A DNA stretch of 64,000 bases from a virus: positions 1-64,000 of the IMG/VR virus record IMGVR_UViG_3300010354_000062. One strand, given 5' to 3'. Each line of letters opens with the position of its first letter. Positions within the stretch are counted from its first letter, which is position 1. Under the pieces are notes generated by a model. That model was not told the origin of the DNA and did no database searches. It saw only the letters and a list, made by a program, of their open reading frames with translations. Positions 39,169 to 48,219 of the stretch are shown in pieces. The position numbers and the translations under genes were made by a program.

Positions 39169-40665
39169 TTATGCGTCTAAATCAAAGCGCCAATAACCTT
39201 CTGAATATTCACCTTCAAAGGAACGTAGCCATTGTGTACCGTCCCATTTATATTGAATGCCAGTGGTTAGATTACTCACATATTGATTTGGAGCAGCAGT
39301 TTCTGGATCAAAAGTCTTTAGCCAAGTTGAACCATTCCATTCTATAATCGTATTTGCTTTTATAACCAAATCAGATCCGGATAAGTCTTTCCATGCGTCA
39401 GGACCGTCATAGGCATTTAAGGAAGAATTATCATTACTCCACTTGTTGGTTTCTAAAAACTGTCCAACATTAGGACTAGTGTTTACGTCATCTAACATTA
39501 GATATCTAGTTCCCGCAGGTATATTTGCAATAGAACCAAATTTCTTTATTGGGTTAAACTTATAAGGATCAACTATGGCAGTTAGTGCTGCTAAGGTATT
39601 TGTTGGAATAGTATCAACATCTAACTCTACCACTAGGTAACTTGGATCTAACTCATTTACCGCAAACGTGCCTACTATTTCGTAACCGTTGGGTTGTAAG
39701 AAATGTATTCTGCTGGTTGGTGTATATCCACCATATAATTCTAAAACTTTGTTCCAATCAACTTTAGTAGCATAGGCCTTTGCCGGAGGATTTAGGCCCA
39801 AAGCGATAATAGCCTGATTAGGATCTAAAATAGTACAGTCGTACATGCCTGTTGAATTATTACGCATGAGTAAAACTTTAAATCCGCCTTTTTGCAATCT
39901 CAAATTTGTTGTAATTGCTAGGCTATCTGCATCAGAGTTTTGATCATCATAGATTAAATTTTCTAAATCTAGTAATTGACCCGATTCGCCAAAAATATTC
40001 ATAACAATATTTTTGATTATTCCTAATTTCTTAACCTTAGCCGGCGCAGTCAAGTATATTGGTGTTTCAAATTCTAATGTAGCGATATCTATTTCGCTTT
40101 CTGTACCTTGTGGTATTGTTCTAGAACTGAAATTCACACTGGTTAGCTGTACGATACTAAGACTGGTCCAATCAACATAATTGTCTGTAGTTTGTATTTC
40201 TAAACTTGGTGTGAACATCACTAGAATTTGTTCCAATAATTGTAATTTTTGATCAGTGTTACTGGTCCAAATATCTGCTTTGAATCTAATCTTATAGGGC
40301 ACAGGCATAAGGCGTTCAACAGTATAGCCACCGCCTTGGTAATCACCATAGACTCTATCGCCATTGTCGTCAAGTGTATAACTTCTTTCTCGAATGTTCA
40401 TCTTTCCAACAAAGCTGAAATCGCCCTGACGAGATTGATCCATTTCTAATGCACTGATATAGCAGGCAATCTTAGGCACAGTCAACAATTTGTTTTCGCT
40501 GTTTTCTTTGATAATTGCCGAAGCCTGACGTGTAAGATCTCCGTACATCACAGGCACTTGACGTTCTTCGGGAGTATCGCCACCAGTTTTATATTTGAAT
40601 CCAATAAAGATTCTCATAAACTGTGTTAGGTAACGTCTTATTTGACCGTCATAAAAATAATCCAT
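39169..40665 (-). CDS. 15: Tail sheath stabiliser/completion protein gp15, extended
   Basis: Homologue of T4 gp15, the ring that ends the tail and joins it to the head. The start YFYDGQIRRYLTQFMRIF matches T4's YFYNSSFRRYATLM, and the later YKIRFKADIWTSNTDQKLQLLEQILVMFTPSLEI matches T4's YELSIFTRYEDDMFQIVEQILPYFQPHF. T4 gp15 has 272 residues and this has 498; the extra C-terminal half ends in two Trp modules (IIEWNGSTW, IQYKWDGTQW) like those of the fibres. TAATG overlaps with gp14 upstream. Confidence 0.88.
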   Translation of the reverse strand: MDYFYDGQIRRYLTQFMRIFIGFKYKTGGDTPEERQVPVMYGDLTRQASAIIKENSENKLLTVPKIACYISALEMDQSRQGDFSFVGKMNIRERSYTLDDNGDRVYGDYQGGGYTVERLMPVPYKIRFKADIWTSNTDQKLQLLEQILVMFTPSLEIQTTDNYVDWTSLSIVQLTSVNFSSRTIPQGTESEIDIATLEFETPIYLTAPAKVKKLGIIKNIVMNIFGESGQLLDLENLIYDDQNSDADSLAITTNLRLQKGGFKVLLMRNNSTGMYDCTILDPNQAIIALGLNPPAKAYATKVDWNKVLELYGGYTPTSRIHFLQPNGYEIVGTFAVNELDPSYLVVELDVDTIPTNTLAALTAIVDPYKFNPIKKFGSIANIPAGTRYLMLDDVNTSPNVGQFLETNKWSNDNSSLNAYDGPDAWKDLSGSDLVIKANTIIEWNGSTWLKTFDPETAAPNQYVSNLTTGIQYKWDGTQWLRSFEGEYSEGYWRFDLDA

Positions 40666-42056
40666 TATTCATCTGCCTCTGGTCTCAAAGCCTTGCTGAG
40701 ACTTTGTTTTTCTTTTACTGTTTTGCCGTTGATCTGTGATACCTTAGTGTTGTTTACAAATCCAGCACGTTGAGTATTTGGTACATCTTTGCCTTCGTAA
40801 CGAGCGCCGTCTGCAACATCACTTGGACCTAACTTGCTCATTGTTGTTCTCACATTGTCCTCTACTTTGGTCCATCTACGTCCATCAAATCTAAACAGCC
40901 TATTAGGCGAAAAATCTTTGCGCAGGCAAAATTGACCTATGACAGGATTCAAAGGGAACGCAATGCCAGCTGTATACGGAGCCCCATTGGGAGGTATCCC
41001 ATCGCCAAGTAGAAATCCGTCGTATCCTGATTTTGCTGCTGTATGAAATGCTGTGCTGGCAGTTATACCAACATATATTGGGTCACCATTATCATCAAAT
41101 AAAGGATTACCTGCTTCATCAGTTGCCTGTGTTTGTACACTTGCATCTATGTCGTTTAGATCAACAGTAACTATAGCTGGACGTTGATCTTCGTCTACGG
41201 TTAGAGTATATAACTGGGTAGTATCGTATCCGCTCTTAGGAGCATCTGCTTCGGCTTGATCAAGAACTGCCTTGGTAATCTGCATTTCTTTTTCGTAGGT
41301 GCTCATTATTTCTCTGAGAGAATCAGCAAGTTTATAATAGGTAGTATTTGGCGGTGCTATACCAGTAACTGTTGATATGACTTCGTATTTTTTACCGTCA
41401 CTACCTATTACAATATCGCCTGGATCATAGGTAATAGCACTATTCCAATTACCAACTAGAGCATCCCTATTAGCTACATCTTCTAATATTTCTTTAAATT
41501 CTTGACTGTCTACTAGGGGTTTACATTTAGCTCGATAAAGGTGAGGATACCAAGTAACTGAAAATCCTTCTGCTGCACGATTGACCTCTTCAACTACATA
41601 GAATCTACGTAAAGCAAAGTTTAAATCGTTGAGAGCGTATTCATCTTTTAAGTGAGGTAATTCTAGTACATCACCTGATATAATTTTACGACCTAATTTT
41701 TCAACTGTATCATTAATATGAAAGGTAATAAAAATTGTGTCATTCTGTAAAAACAAACCAAACTGACTGAGATTAAAATCTATATCAGTGAGGTTATAAA
41801 CACCACGCATTATGTAAACATCTGGATCATATTTGCGATCTCTGTTTTCAAGCAATAGCAAATCTTGTATGTTTAAAGGATCGTCGTTGTTATAAACAGG
41901 TTGGCTAGGACTGCCATCAGATGAGGATGTATTAGGACCTAGATATTTGTGTATTAGGACATCAGTGCCGCCAACCTGAAACATTTCCCAAATATTGCGG
42001 TCTATAAACTTGTAATCGTTGCCCTTTTGCGGGCGATAAAGGCTTAATCGTGGCAT
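40665..42056 (-). CDS. 14: Neck protein gp14-like, with fibre-type insert
   Basis: A 463-residue neck protein (T4 gp14: 256). The assignment rests on the position between gp13 and gp15 and on the core LFLQNDTIFITFHIND then ISGDVLELPHL and FYVVEEV, equivalent to T4's QVQDEVTLSINP, EGDLIYFPMD and FEINWVE. Residues 200-246 (GNWNSAITYDPGDIVIGSDGKKY) match the chitin-binding-type repeats of the giant fibres, and RLFRFDGRRW near 395 is another fibre-like module. It has a minus-strand late box exactly 5 nt before ATG. Confidence 0.82.
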   Translation of the reverse strand: MPRLSLYRPQKGNDYKFIDRNIWEMFQVGGTDVLIHKYLGPNTSSSDGSPSQPVYNNDDPLNIQDLLLLENRDRKYDPDVYIMRGVYNLTDIDFNLSQFGLFLQNDTIFITFHINDTVEKLGRKIISGDVLELPHLKDEYALNDLNFALRRFYVVEEVNRAAEGFSVTWYPHLYRAKCKPLVDSQEFKEILEDVANRDALVGNWNSAITYDPGDIVIGSDGKKYEVISTVTGIAPPNTTYYKLADSLREIMSTYEKEMQITKAVLDQAEADAPKSGYDTTQLYTLTVDEDQRPAIVTVDLNDIDASVQTQATDEAGNPLFDDNGDPIYVGITASTAFHTAAKSGYDGFLLGDGIPPNGAPYTAGIAFPLNPVIGQFCLRKDFSPNRLFRFDGRRWTKVEDNVRTTMSKLGPSDVADGARYEGKDVPNTQRAGFVNNTKVSQINGKTVKEKQSLSKALRPEADE

Positions 42057-42061
42057 AACTG

Positions 42062-42069
42062 TATTTACC
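42062..42069 (-). promoter_or_regulatory. Late promoter box GGTAAATA, 5 nt before gene 14 ATG
   Basis: A minus-strand late-type box. Five nt (CAGTT) separate it from the ATG at 42056, with no room for a Shine-Dalgarno sequence. It is paired back to back with the gene 13 promoter. Confidence 0.68.
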
Positions 42070-42074
42070 GATAC

Positions 42075-42082
42075 ACTAAATA
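42075..42082 (+). promoter_or_regulatory. Late promoter box ACTAAATA, 5 nt before gene 13 ATG
   Basis: A plus-strand late-type box. Five nt (GCTAT) separate it from the ATG at 42088, giving the same geometry as the divergent gene 14 box. Confidence 0.72.
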
Positions 42083-42087
42083 GCTAT

Positions 42088-42846
42088 ATGAGCCAAGTTG
42101 ACCAATCTAGACAGGAAGTCTATAATTACTGTAAAACCATGTTGGGCGACGGCATGGTTGATGTTGAGCTTGATCCAGCACACTATCAAACTGCGCTAGA
42201 TCGTGCCCTTGCTGTTTTTCGGCAGCGCAGTGACAATGCCTACGAAGAAAGTTTTGCATTTTTAACCATACAAAACGAACAAAACGAATATATTCTGCCT
42301 AAAGAAATTCAGCAGGTAAGACAAATTTACCGTCGTAGTATTGGCAGTAGAACGGGTAGTGGTTCAGGTGGTACAGTATTTGAACCTTTTAACTTGGCAT
42401 ATTCTAATACCTATTTGCTTAGTTCAACCAATATGGGCGGTTTACTAACCTATGAATTATTTGCTGGGTATCAAGAATTAGTAGGTAAGATGTTTGGTAG
42501 TTTTATCAACTTTCATTGGAATCCACAAGCACATAAATTAACTATCCACCAGCGTCCTCGCAGTGATGAAGAAGTTATGTTGTGGTGCTATAATGTCAAA
42601 CCAGACTTTGCCATCATCAACGATGTCTATGCTGGACAATGGGTGAAAGATTTCAGCCTAGCCAACTGTAAAATGATGCTAGGACAGGCACGTGAAAAGT
42701 TTGCTCAGATTGCAGGACCTCAGGGCGGAAGCAGCCTCAACGGTGCTGCTTTAAAGTCTGAAGCACAAGCTGAAATTGAAAAGCTCACTGATGACCTAAT
42801 GAAATTGGTCCCCGGTGGCCAAGGATATACTTTTATCATAGGTTGA
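42088..42846 (+). CDS. 13: Neck protein gp13
   Basis: A 252-residue homologue of T4 gp13 (309), which closes the filled head and binds the tail. Its signature is the C-terminal block KMMLGQAREKFAQIAGPQGGSSLNGAALKSEAQ followed by a helical tail, typical of gp13 in T4-like aquatic phages. YILPKEIQQVRQIYRR lies in the N-terminal half. It is divergent from gp14, each with its own late box, whereas T4 has 13-14-15 in one direction. Confidence 0.9.
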   Translation: MSQVDQSRQEVYNYCKTMLGDGMVDVELDPAHYQTALDRALAVFRQRSDNAYEESFAFLTIQNEQNEYILPKEIQQVRQIYRRSIGSRTGSGSGGTVFEPFNLAYSNTYLLSSTNMGGLLTYELFAGYQELVGKMFGSFINFHWNPQAHKLTIHQRPRSDEEVMLWCYNVKPDFAIINDVYAGQWVKDFSLANCKMMLGQAREKFAQIAGPQGGSSLNGAALKSEAQAEIEKLTDDLMKLVPGGQGYTFIIG

Positions 42847-42871
42847 CATTAATCTTTAACGATCTTAAACT
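42843..42871 (+). promoter_or_regulatory. Sigma70-type promoter before dNMP kinase
   Basis: A perfect TTGACA (-35, 42843-42848) is followed 17 nt later by TAAACT (-10, 42866-42871). It begins inside the stop of gene 13. A host-type promoter fits an early nucleotide-metabolism gene. Confidence 0.6.
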
Positions 42872-42886
42872 GTATGTAAGTTTAAG
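42864..42886 (+). repeat. Inverted repeat over -10 and ribosome site
   Basis: The 7-bp perfect inverted repeat CTTAAAC/GTTTAAG (42864-42870 with 42880-42886, 9-nt gap) covers the -10 box and reaches into the AAGGA site of dNMP kinase. It could be an operator. Confidence 0.45.
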
Positions 42887-42894
42887 GATTGTTT

Positions 42895-43515
42895 ATGATT
42901 ATTGGAATTTGCGGTTGGATAGGCAGCGGCAAGGATACGGTAGCAGATTACCTAGTTAATTTTCACGAGTTTCGTAGAGAAAGTTTTGCTGGCCCGCTCA
43001 AAGATGCTGTCTCGGCTGTCTTTGGATGGGATCGTACACTATTAGAAGGACGCACTAAAGAAGCTAGAGAGTGGCGAGAACAAATAGATCCTTGGTGGGC
43101 AGAACGTTTATCTATGCCCACACTAACACCGCGTTGGGTTCTACAGTACTGGGGCACTGAAGTTTGTCGTAGGACATTTCATGACGATATCTGGATCGCT
43201 TCAATTGAAAATAAGCTAAGGTCGACTAAAGACAATGTTGTTATTAGTGACTGCCGTTTTCCTAACGAGATGACTTCAATCAAACGTGCCGGTGGAAAAA
43301 TCATATGGGTGCAGAGGGGTGAACATCCTAGTTGGTTTGAACACGCTATTCTAGCTAATCAAGGGAATAATGCAGCTCTAAACGCTATGAAATCTCTCGG
43401 TATACACGCTAGTGAATGGGCTTGGGTTGGCAGTGATTTTGATGCTATTATTCAAAACAATTCTACCATCGACGATCTGTACTCCGCGGTAGAATCATTA
43501 GTAATCGCTGATTAG
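42895..43515 (+). CDS. 1: Deoxynucleoside monophosphate kinase (T4 gp1-like)
   Basis: A 206-residue P-loop kinase that converts dNMPs to dNDPs for phage DNA synthesis. It has the P-loop GWIGSGKDT at 7-15 and, further on, ISDCRFPNE, typical of the T4 gp1/dNMP kinase family. I chose ATG at 42895, preceded 6 nt upstream by AAGGA, rather than the TTG at 42889. Its 3' end overlaps the convergent HNH gene by 18 nt. It lies between structural genes but has its own sigma70-type promoter, so it is probably early-expressed. Confidence 0.9.
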   Translation: MIIGICGWIGSGKDTVADYLVNFHEFRRESFAGPLKDAVSAVFGWDRTLLEGRTKEAREWREQIDPWWAERLSMPTLTPRWVLQYWGTEVCRRTFHDDIWIASIENKLRSTKDNVVISDCRFPNEMTSIKRAGGKIIWVQRGEHPSWFEHAILANQGNNAALNAMKSLGIHASEWAWVGSDFDAIIQNNSTIDDLYSAVESLVIAD

Positions 43516-43884
43516 ATCTCCCTGTTTCCAGGTTATACCTTCTTTGCTTAGTATTTGACAGCAATTACAGCATACTGTCTTAAGATTGAGATGTCGGCAG
43601 TTATCTAAATTGCCGTCAACGTGGAACACTCTAAATACCTCTTTGTGAGGACTGCGAAATCCGCATTTATCGCAGATATTCTTTAGTTTATAACCGGCTC
43701 TATGCCAGCGCGGTATACCATGATATAAACCATGAGCTAGGCATATTTCGCATAAACTGCGATAGTATGTTTTATTACCTTTCTTATAATTTACAGCGCG
43801 GGGTCGTTGTCCGCACCTACAAAGCGGCCTCATGCAAGTATTTAAACCTTTTGCATCCCTTTTCTCCTTTGCGTAACTCACCAT
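43498..43884 (-). CDS. HNH endonuclease-like protein
   Basis: A 128-residue protein with a zinc-ribbon HNH layout: CDKC at 71-74, FRVFHVDGNLDNCRHLN with H88, D90 and N100, and CCNCC around 105-109. This is the free-standing HNH endonuclease pattern common in T4-like phages, where such genes behave as selfish homing elements. It is the only minus-strand gene in this stretch and is wedged between dNMP kinase, whose 3' end it overlaps, and the sheath gene. No ribosome site or late box is evident, so expression may be weak. Confidence 0.8.
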   Translation of the reverse strand: MVSYAKEKRDAKGLNTCMRPLCRCGQRPRAVNYKKGNKTYYRSLCEICLAHGLYHGIPRWHRAGYKLKNICDKCGFRSPHKEVFRVFHVDGNLDNCRHLNLKTVCCNCCQILSKEGITWKQGDLISDY

Positions 43885-43898
43885 TTTTAAAGGTAAAC

Positions 43899-43906
43899 GC
43901 TAAATA
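43899..43906 (+). promoter_or_regulatory. Late promoter box GCTAAATA for gene 18
   Basis: A late-type box 33 nt before the gene 18 ATG, with an AGGAGA ribosome site between; leadered class. Confidence 0.68.
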
Positions 43907-43939
43907 TTACTACATTGATTTGAACCAGGAGAATATCCA

Positions 43940-46900
43940 ATGGCACTAATTTCACCAGGAGTCGAGGTTACCGTAATTGATGAGAGTTTTTATACACCAG
44001 CTGAACCTGGTACAGTACCTCTCGTAGTTGTAGCCACCGCAGAGAATAAACTAAATGGAGCAGGCACAGCCGTTGCTTCAGGAACACTCGAGTCTAACGT
44101 AGGACGAGTATTTAAAGTAACAAGCCAACGTGAGCTTGTTGAACTATTTGGAGCGCCTTTCTTTGAAAAGACTGCAAGCGGAAGTCCAGTACACGGCGGA
44201 GAACGCAACGAGTACGGTCTACTAGCTGCTTACAGTTTACTAGGTGTTTCAAACGCAGCATTTATTTTACGTGCTGGCGTTAACTTAAATGAGTTAGAAG
44301 GACAAACAGACACCCCGGGAGCAACACCAGATGATGGTCAATGGTGGTTTGACACACGTTCTACCACATGGGGCATCAACGAATGGAACGGTGCAGCCAT
44401 TGCTGACGGTGGACAAAAGTTCACAGCTAAAACTCCATTGGTTCTAACTGACGACGATGTTGATAACATTGGCACGGCCGATGCTTATTTTGGTACACTT
44501 GGTGGTGCACCAAAAGCTGCCGTTGGTACTATCGGTGATTATTGTGTAGTATGGCAGACTGTGCTTGAAAGTGGAACATATTCAGCAAGTAAAGAACTAG
44601 CAAGACTGTGGTACAAGAGTGCAGGTAATTCTGCACTAGGTATTTCTGCAGGTGCTTGGGTATTAGTTGGCTCACCAGAATGGGCAGCAAGTCATCCAAC
44701 AGCATATAGTACCGCTGCAATTACAGGTAGTTTAACAGCTGGACACCAATTTACAATTAATGGTACAACTATTACAGCGGCCGCTACAGTAGCAGGTACT
44801 GTAAGTAACATTAACACAGCAATGAATGGCAGCGGAATTACTGCTGTATTCAAGAACAGTCGTGTTTATATCTATAGTGACGGCACATCAACCGCAGAAG
44901 GTGGTGACTCAACTACTGTAGCAGGCGGCACCGGTGGTGTAGTTCTAGCTAATGTAGGACCTAACACCCCATTGGCAACATTGCAAATAACTGCTGGAAC
45001 TTATATGGCTCCTGCACTTGCTCAACAACCACATACAAGCGTTCCACTATTTAGAAGATCAGATTTTGGAACTACTGTAAATGGTCGCCCAACAGGTTCA
45101 CTATGGTTAAAGACCACAGAACCAAACAACGGAGCACGCATCCGTTTGAAGAAGTATAACGCTTCAACATCAGCATGGGTAGCACAAGATGCTCCTTTGT
45201 ACGCTAACCCACACGCTGCTCTATATTACTTAGATCGCAGTGGTGGCGGCAGCAACCTAGGTGCTAATGTTACTTTTGTGCAGACAAATGCACTAGAACA
45301 TGTTGGTTCTTACGATGCAACAACAGGTGCATTGAATGGTTTTGATGCTCCAGACGAAACAACAGCCAGCGCAGTTTATCGTGCATGGATTCGTGCAAGT
45401 GGTGCTGAAACAACAATCACATCTAAGGTAGTTGGATCTGGAACACTAGCAGCAGGTTCAAGTCGTAGTTTTACAATTAAACAGTCTATCACAGGTGATT
45501 TGAGTTTAAGTGCTGCTGCAACAGTAACATTCAACACCGCAGGTACAGCTGACGATGCATTTACAATTGCTGCGGCAATTAATGCTTTAGAATTCGTTGA
45601 CAGTAACGGCGATGCAATTACAAACAACGTAGTAGCAAGTGTTTCTGCTAGTAACGAATTAATTATCAAGCACAAAACAGCAGGCGACATTAGACTACAT
45701 CCTGGTAGCGGATTAAATGTTATCGGTACATTGTTCACAGTATTTGATCTTGAAGATGGTACTGGAACAGCTAATTTCTATGCGCTAACACCTACAGCAG
45801 ATGCCACATACGGTATTACAGAAGGTGCAGTTGATGATTATCTAGTAAGTCTATGGAAACCAATGGCCAATATTGGGTTTGATGCAGTAGGCAACGAGCC
45901 ATTGAACGAGCCAGCAGACGGTCAATTGTGGTACAATCCAAGTTTTGGCGATGTTGATATTATGATCCACAACGGCACAACATGGGTTGGTTACTTAGAT
46001 TCAACTAGTCCATTCTATAGTGCTACAGCTTCATTGAAGACAGACCCAGCAGGACCAATCGTAAGTGCTACAATGCCAGAAACACAGAGTGATTATACAC
46101 CGCTGGTAAATGGCGATCTATGGATTAGCACAGCTGATCTAGAAAACTTCCCAACAATCTACAAGTTTAATCCAGATGTAGGTACAACTCTAGCAGCACG
46201 TTGGGTATTGTTAGACAAGACTGATCAGACCAGCGAAGATGGCGTATTGTTTGCTGACGCTCGTGCAGGCACAAGCGGCGGTACAGCAACACAGGCTCCT
46301 AGCGGTAGTATTGCTGAACTATTGAGCAGCAACTTCCTAGACTTTGATGCCCCAGATCCAGATCTATATCCAAAAGGCATGCTGCTATGGAACACTCGTG
46401 TAAGCGGCGGCAATGTTAAGAAATATAACAATAACTATGTTGACCTAACAGCAGATAACCCACGTATGGGCGATGTTTCAATGGGCTCATACTGGCCAGA
46501 TCGTTGGACTACAGCAAGTCCAAACAACGAGGACGGTTCAGGTAGCTTTGGTCGTAAGGCACAGCGTTCTTGCGTAGTAGCTGCTCTAAAGAGTGTAGTT
46601 GATACCAGCTTAGAAGTACGTGACGAAGAACGTCGTAACTTTAACTTGATCAGCTGCCCTGGTTACCCAGAGTTGTTAAGCAACTTAATTAACCTCAACT
46701 TAGATCGCAGAGTAACTGCATTCGTAGTTGGTGATACACCTCTACGTCTACAAGCAGATGCAACAAGCCTGACAAACTGGGGTACAAATGCTAACCTAGC
46801 ATTTGACAACGGTGATGACGGTATTGTTACCTATGACGAGTACGCTGCGGTATGGTATCCAAACGGATTTACCACTGACCTAAGCGGTACAAACGCAGTA

Positions 46901-47485
46901 GTTCCTGCAAGTCATATGATGCTTAGAACAATTGCTCTAAGCGACCAGGTAAGTTATCCATGGTTTGCACCAGCAGGTACACGTCGTGGTGGTATTACTA
47001 ACGCAACAAGTGTAGGTTATATTGACTCAGCAACAGGCGAATTTAACGTAGTTGCTCTAAACAACGGTCAGCGTGACACACTTTATGATCTAAAAGTTAA
47101 CCCAATTCCATTCTTTGTTGGTGTTGGACTAGTTGCTTATGGTCAAAAGACTCGTGCTAGAAATGCTAGTGCGTTAGATAGAATCAACGTAGCTCGTCTA
47201 GTTGTATATCTACGTAACCAACTAACAAAACTAGCTCGTCCATATGTGTTTGAACCAAACGATCAAATCACACGTGACGAAATCAAACAAGCAGTTGAGA
47301 GCTTATTACTAGAACTAGTAGGTCTAAGAGCTATCTATGACTTTGCTGTGGTCTGTGATGAGAGCAATAACACACCAGCTAGAATTGACCGCAATGAACT
47401 TTATGTAGACGTTGCAATTGAACCAACTAAGGCAGTTGAATTCATCTACATTCCATTGCGTCTCAAGAATACCGGTGAAATTTAA
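43940..47485 (+). CDS. 18: Tail sheath protein gp18 with large insertion
   Basis: The contractile sheath subunit. The N-terminus (ALISPGVEVTVIDESFYTPAEPGTVPLVVVATAENK) and the C-terminal domain from about 860 (GSFGRKAQRSCVVAALKSVVDT to the end, including VGLVAYGQKTRARN and YLRNQLTKLARPYVFEPND) are classic gp18. It has 1181 residues against 659 in T4. The extra central part contains several W modules (DGQWWFDT near 132, GSLWLKT near 386, DGQLWYNP near 658, GDLWIST near 725, MLLWNT near 813) like those at fibre tips. The insert probably faces outward on the sheath. Confidence 0.95.
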   Translation: MALISPGVEVTVIDESFYTPAEPGTVPLVVVATAENKLNGAGTAVASGTLESNVGRVFKVTSQRELVELFGAPFFEKTASGSPVHGGERNEYGLLAAYSLLGVSNAAFILRAGVNLNELEGQTDTPGATPDDGQWWFDTRSTTWGINEWNGAAIADGGQKFTAKTPLVLTDDDVDNIGTADAYFGTLGGAPKAAVGTIGDYCVVWQTVLESGTYSASKELARLWYKSAGNSALGISAGAWVLVGSPEWAASHPTAYSTAAITGSLTAGHQFTINGTTITAAATVAGTVSNINTAMNGSGITAVFKNSRVYIYSDGTSTAEGGDSTTVAGGTGGVVLANVGPNTPLATLQITAGTYMAPALAQQPHTSVPLFRRSDFGTTVNGRPTGSLWLKTTEPNNGARIRLKKYNASTSAWVAQDAPLYANPHAALYYLDRSGGGSNLGANVTFVQTNALEHVGSYDATTGALNGFDAPDETTASAVYRAWIRASGAETTITSKVVGSGTLAAGSSRSFTIKQSITGDLSLSAAATVTFNTAGTADDAFTIAAAINALEFVDSNGDAITNNVVASVSASNELIIKHKTAGDIRLHPGSGLNVIGTLFTVFDLEDGTGTANFYALTPTADATYGITEGAVDDYLVSLWKPMANIGFDAVGNEPLNEPADGQLWYNPSFGDVDIMIHNGTTWVGYLDSTSPFYSATASLKTDPAGPIVSATMPETQSDYTPLVNGDLWISTADLENFPTIYKFNPDVGTTLAARWVLLDKTDQTSEDGVLFADARAGTSGGTATQAPSGSIAELLSSNFLDFDAPDPDLYPKGMLLWNTRVSGGNVKKYNNNYVDLTADNPRMGDVSMGSYWPDRWTTASPNNEDGSGSFGRKAQRSCVVAALKSVVDTSLEVRDEERRNFNLISCPGYPELLSNLINLNLDRRVTAFVVGDTPLRLQADATSLTNWGTNANLAFDNGDDGIVTYDEYAAVWYPNGFTTDLSGTNAVVPASHMMLRTIALSDQVSYPWFAPAGTRRGGITNATSVGYIDSATGEFNVVALNNGQRDTLYDLKVNPIPFFVGVGLVAYGQKTRARNASALDRINVARLVVYLRNQLTKLARPYVFEPNDQITRDEIKQAVESLLLELVGLRAIYDFAVVCDESNNTPARIDRNELYVDVAIEPTKAVEFIYIPLRLKNTGEI

Positions 47486-47487
47486 TT

Positions 47488-47495
47488 GATAAATA
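47488..47495 (+). promoter_or_regulatory. Late promoter box GATAAATA for gene 19
   Basis: A late-type box 18 nt before the ATG with GGAG between. It allows tube protein to be made in excess of sheath. Confidence 0.7.
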
Positions 47496-47513
47496 CTTTA
47501 TCGGAGTAGAGAT

Positions 47514-48155
47514 ATGCCAATCACAACACTAACAAATCACAGTATTAACCCAGCTGGTGCAGGCACTAACACTGGTATGTTAATGCCTAAGCTAAAGTAC
47601 CGCTTCCGTGTAACACTACTAGGATTTGGTACAGAGGCTAGCACAGAACTAACCAAGCAGGTTATTGATGTAACAAGACCAAAGGTTAGCTTTGAAGAGA
47701 TTCCAATTGAAATCTACAATTCAAAGATCAAACTAGCTGGCAAGTATACTTGGGAAAACATTACTCTTAATATCAGAGATGATGTCAGCAGCAATGTTAT
47801 CAAACTTGTTGGTCAGCATATTCAGAAGCAATTTGACTTCCATGAGCAGGCAAGTGCTCGCGCTGGTGTAGACTATAAGTTTACCACACGTATTGAAGTA
47901 TTAGACGGTGGCAACGGTGCAGCTAATCCTGTAGTACTAGAAACTTGGCAGCTATATGGTTGCTTCCTACAGAATACTGACTACGGTGACCTAAACTATG
48001 CTACAAACGAACCAGCAACAGTGGCATTAACTATCGTCTACGATAGCGCAGATAATAGTCCAGACGCAGTTGGTATTGAGGGTATTGGTACCGCAGGCGT
48101 AACAAGACCAACAGCAGTTGATGCTCTATCAGTAGGTTCATCTGGTATCGCTTAA
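47514..48155 (+). CDS. 19: Tail tube protein gp19
   Basis: A 213-residue subunit of the inner tail tube through which DNA passes (T4: 163). The core matches gp19: LKYRFRVTLLGFGT, VIDVTRPKVSFEEIPIEIYNSKIKLAGKYTWENITLNIRDD, and LETWQLYGCFLQNTDYGDLNYATNEPATVALTIVYD. It has an extra Gly/Thr-rich C-terminal tail. It is followed directly by a strong terminator, separating it from the leaderless unit downstream. Confidence 0.95.
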   Translation: MPITTLTNHSINPAGAGTNTGMLMPKLKYRFRVTLLGFGTEASTELTKQVIDVTRPKVSFEEIPIEIYNSKIKLAGKYTWENITLNIRDDVSSNVIKLVGQHIQKQFDFHEQASARAGVDYKFTTRIEVLDGGNGAANPVVLETWQLYGCFLQNTDYGDLNYATNEPATVALTIVYDSADNSPDAVGIEGIGTAGVTRPTAVDALSVGSSGIA

Positions 48156-48177
48156 GATACTTTATAAAAAATAAAAG

Positions 48178-48203
48178 AACCCGGATTTATTCCGGGTTTT
48201 TTT
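48178..48203 (+). terminator. Rho-independent terminator after gene 19
   Basis: The 7-bp AACCCGG/CCGGGTT stem (48178-48184 with 48192-48198) has a 7-nt loop and ends in seven T. Confidence 0.93.
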
Positions 48204-48206
48204 ATG

Positions 48207-48214
48207 ACTAAATA
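48207..48214 (+). promoter_or_regulatory. Late promoter box ACTAAATA, 5 nt before ATG
   Basis: Lies immediately after the gene 19 terminator. TTTGT separates it from ATG 48220, with no Shine-Dalgarno sequence. Confidence 0.72.
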
Positions 48215-48219
48215 TTTGT

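Noticed and set aside
43498-43884. Homing endonuclease inside an intron or intein
   Set aside because: The gene stands alone between complete genes; neither dNMP kinase nor gp18 is interrupted, so no intron or intein is supported.
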